52,596 bases of DNA from Treponema sp. Lineage in GTDB: Bacteria; Spirochaetota; Spirochaetia; Treponematales; Treponemataceae. The stretch is taken from contig JAILON010000059.1 in NCBI GenBank assembly GCA_024690865.1, positions 1 through 52,596 of the forward strand, read 5' to 3'. Shown one piece after another: positions 51,680 to 52,596 of the stretch. Numbering within the stretch: the stretch's first letter is position 1; every line of letters starts with the position of its first letter. The notes beneath the pieces are model-generated. The model made no database searches. It had not been told where the DNA came from and saw nothing but the letters and a program-made list of their open reading frames with translations. The position numbers were made by a program, and so were the translations under genes.

Positions 51680-52081
51680 TTATTCCGTCCAGTTTTCAAT
51701 TCTCAACCCTTTGATGCGGCCAAGATGTTCCTCGTTGTTTGTGACAAGAATGGCATTATTTACCAGTGCGCTCGCCCCGATAAAAATGTCCGAATCCTCG
51801 ATGATACGGCCTGTACGGCGCAGGTCGGCATAGATATCGGAGGCTGCTTGCATATCCGCAAGCGTTACAGGAAGAATCCTGCATTGAGAAACAAATTGAT
51901 AGAATTCATCCAGTTTCCTGCTGGAGTTAACGTATTTTAATCCTCTCTCAACTTCATAGTAGGCAACAACTGAAATCCCTATTTCATTTCCTCGAAAAAC
52001 GCATTTTTCAAGATTTGAAATGACATCCAGTTCTCCTTCTGCAAAGTAGCTGATAATATTAGTATCGAGCATATACAGCAT
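51680..52081 (-). CDS. vapC: PIN-domain toxin of VapC type
   Basis: 133 aa. The acidic active-site residues are Asp6 in YMLDTNIISYF, Glu in AYYEVERGL and Asp in IIEDSDIFIGASAL, with the usual VTNN near the C-terminus. Such proteins are Mg2+-dependent ribonucleases blocked by the partner antitoxin. Its ATG overlaps the antitoxin stop (ATGA). Confidence 0.92.
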   Translation of the reverse strand: MLYMLDTNIISYFAEGELDVISNLEKCVFRGNEIGISVVAYYEVERGLKYVNSSRKLDEFYQFVSQCRILPVTLADMQAASDIYADLRRTGRIIEDSDIFIGASALVNNAILVTNNEEHLGRIKGLRIENWTE

Positions 52082-52320
52082 CAGAGCCGTTCCTTGAAGT
52101 TTACCCGATGATTGCGAATGCCCTCCGCCTCTTCATGCGACAGGCTTCCGAAGAACTTCTTCATTTTATCGAGTTTTTGCTTGCGCTCCTCCATTACATC
52201 CGCGGGAACGTTAAAATCCTCGTCGAGCGCGGTTATCACAAGCCGTTGGTTGGGCCGGAACTGGGATGTATCCGTCGCGATGCATGCCATGCCGTCAAAA
52301 TATCCGTTGACTGAGACCAT
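52081..52320 (-). CDS. Antitoxin partner of the VapC-type toxin
   Basis: 79 aa. The N-terminal part (SVNGYFDGMACIATDTSQFRPNQRLVITALDEDF) resembles a small beta-barrel or AbrB-like DNA-binding module, followed by a helical, charged tail that would bind the toxin. GGAGG lies 7 nt before the ATG. First gene of the pair; no closer family recognised. Confidence 0.8.
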   Translation of the reverse strand: MVSVNGYFDGMACIATDTSQFRPNQRLVITALDEDFNVPADVMEERKQKLDKMKKFFGSLSHEEAEGIRNHRVNFKERL

Positions 52321-52338
52321 GTTCTCACCTCCATAACC

Positions 52339-52367
52339 ATTATATCACTGTTCCGGTATTTTGTCAG
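52339..52367 (-). promoter_or_regulatory. Promoter of the toxin-antitoxin pair
   Basis: Minus strand: CTGACA (52367-52362), 17-bp spacer, perfect TATAAT (52344-52339), giving a leader of about 11-12 nt that still contains GGAGG. Autorepression by the antitoxin complex is usual for such pairs; no operator palindrome is obvious. Confidence 0.75.
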
Positions 52368-52456
52368 CGTCTTTGTGGAGCTTTGAGTGGCTGCATTTGC
52401 TTCCTTATGAAATCGATGAGAGTCCATGTGCGGGAGTGTAGATTGCCTATTCGTGA

Positions 52457-52483
52457 GGAGTTATTGTCAATAGTTGTGGATAG
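52457..52483. repeat. Possible terminal inverted repeat of the IS256-type element
   Basis: GGAGTTATTGTCAATAGTTGTGG lies 15 bp after the transposase stop, where the element should end. The other end is outside the window, so the match cannot be confirmed. Confidence 0.3.
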
Positions 52484-52497
52484 ACGATTCAAATTTA

Positions 52498-52596
52498 TTA
52501 AGCAGCTTCCAGCAATACCCCGTCAACGAAAGTCCTGTTTTCCCGGACCAGTTTCAGTTTCTCAACCCCGTTAATCTTCCTCCACTTCTTTTCTGC
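52498..52596 (-). mobile_element. C-terminus of an IS256-family transposase (5' part outside window)
   Basis: The last 32 residues of a protein that continues past the right edge. AEKKWRKINGVEKLKLVREN and FVDGVLLEAA match the C-terminal pattern of IS256/mutator transposases (A-x-KKWRxIxG...F-x-DG). TAA at 52500-52498. Completeness of the element is unknown. Confidence 0.65.

Noticed and set aside
1..52596. tRNA, rRNA or riboswitch genes
   Set aside because: Intergenic gaps were read on both strands; none showed a cloverleaf, rRNA segment or a riboswitch class I could recognise.

Overview
The window looks like chromosomal DNA of a spirochaete, most likely a moderately GC-rich Treponema. This rests on gene content and arrangement rather than one marker. 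A di-adenylate cyclase/YbbR pair sits in a dxs-folP-acpS-truA operon. There is a TlyC-YbeY-PgpH-PhoH operon, a second cheR-cheB pair, and a 29-codon highly basic protein of the AURKAIP1/COX24 type. Isoleucine ATA codons are frequent despite the GC content. Genes are tightly packed, many with 4-bp ATGA overlaps. I found no rRNA, tRNA or CRISPR.

Layout. (1) 1-365: a possible Cys-rich C-terminus at the left edge, a palindromic tandem repeat and a promoter. (2) 365-11042, plus strand: a giant acyl-CoA dehydratase activase-type protein, an unknown exported protein, argS, rpsO with a structured leader, and pnp. A bidirectional terminator closes this block. (3) 11110-25538, minus strand: a ten-gene chemosensory operon in the order cheW, a small unknown gene, cheB, cheR-TPR, hybrid cheA, pseudo-receiver/nucleotide cyclase, then four tandem six-TM methyl-accepting proteins. 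It is visibly more AT-rich than its flanks in the receptor part. (4) 25659-31996, minus: exported TPR protein, TlyC, YbeY, PgpH, PhoH. (5) radC (plus), followed by the coupled minus-strand operon dxs-folP-cdaA-ybbR-acpS-DUF2225-truA. (6) 39667-41740, minus: the 29-aa basic protein, HemW and a signal-peptidase-like protein lacking the catalytic Ser and Lys. (7) 41876-43984, plus: a second cheR-cheB pair. (8) 44149-51624, plus: polyprenyl synthase, TPR protein, RseC-like protein, two GT4 glycosyltransferases, a polyprenyl-phosphate sugar transferase and a BamA/TamA-like outer-membrane protein. (9) Right edge: a VapBC-type toxin-antitoxin pair and the C-terminus of an IS256-type transposase.

How the parts may work together. 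The best candidate for an undescribed system is the 11.1-25.5 kb operon. It has every part of a chemosensory array (receptors, CheW, CheA, CheR, CheB) but no separate CheY. Instead it carries a class III nucleotide cyclase with a degenerate receiver domain. The receptors have membrane-embedded six-TM inputs and non-canonical hairpin tips, so the array may control a cyclic nucleotide rather than, or as well as, the flagellar motor. The separate cheR-cheB pair at 42 kb could serve the ordinary chemotaxis array. Both cheW and the second cheR have promoters placed so that the transcript would begin exactly at the start codon, predicting leaderless mRNAs. A second theme is c-di-AMP: its synthase (cdaA), the synthase's YbbR partner and a PgpH-type hydrolase all lie within about 8 kb. 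All functions are inferred from sequence motifs read by eye; no database search was run.
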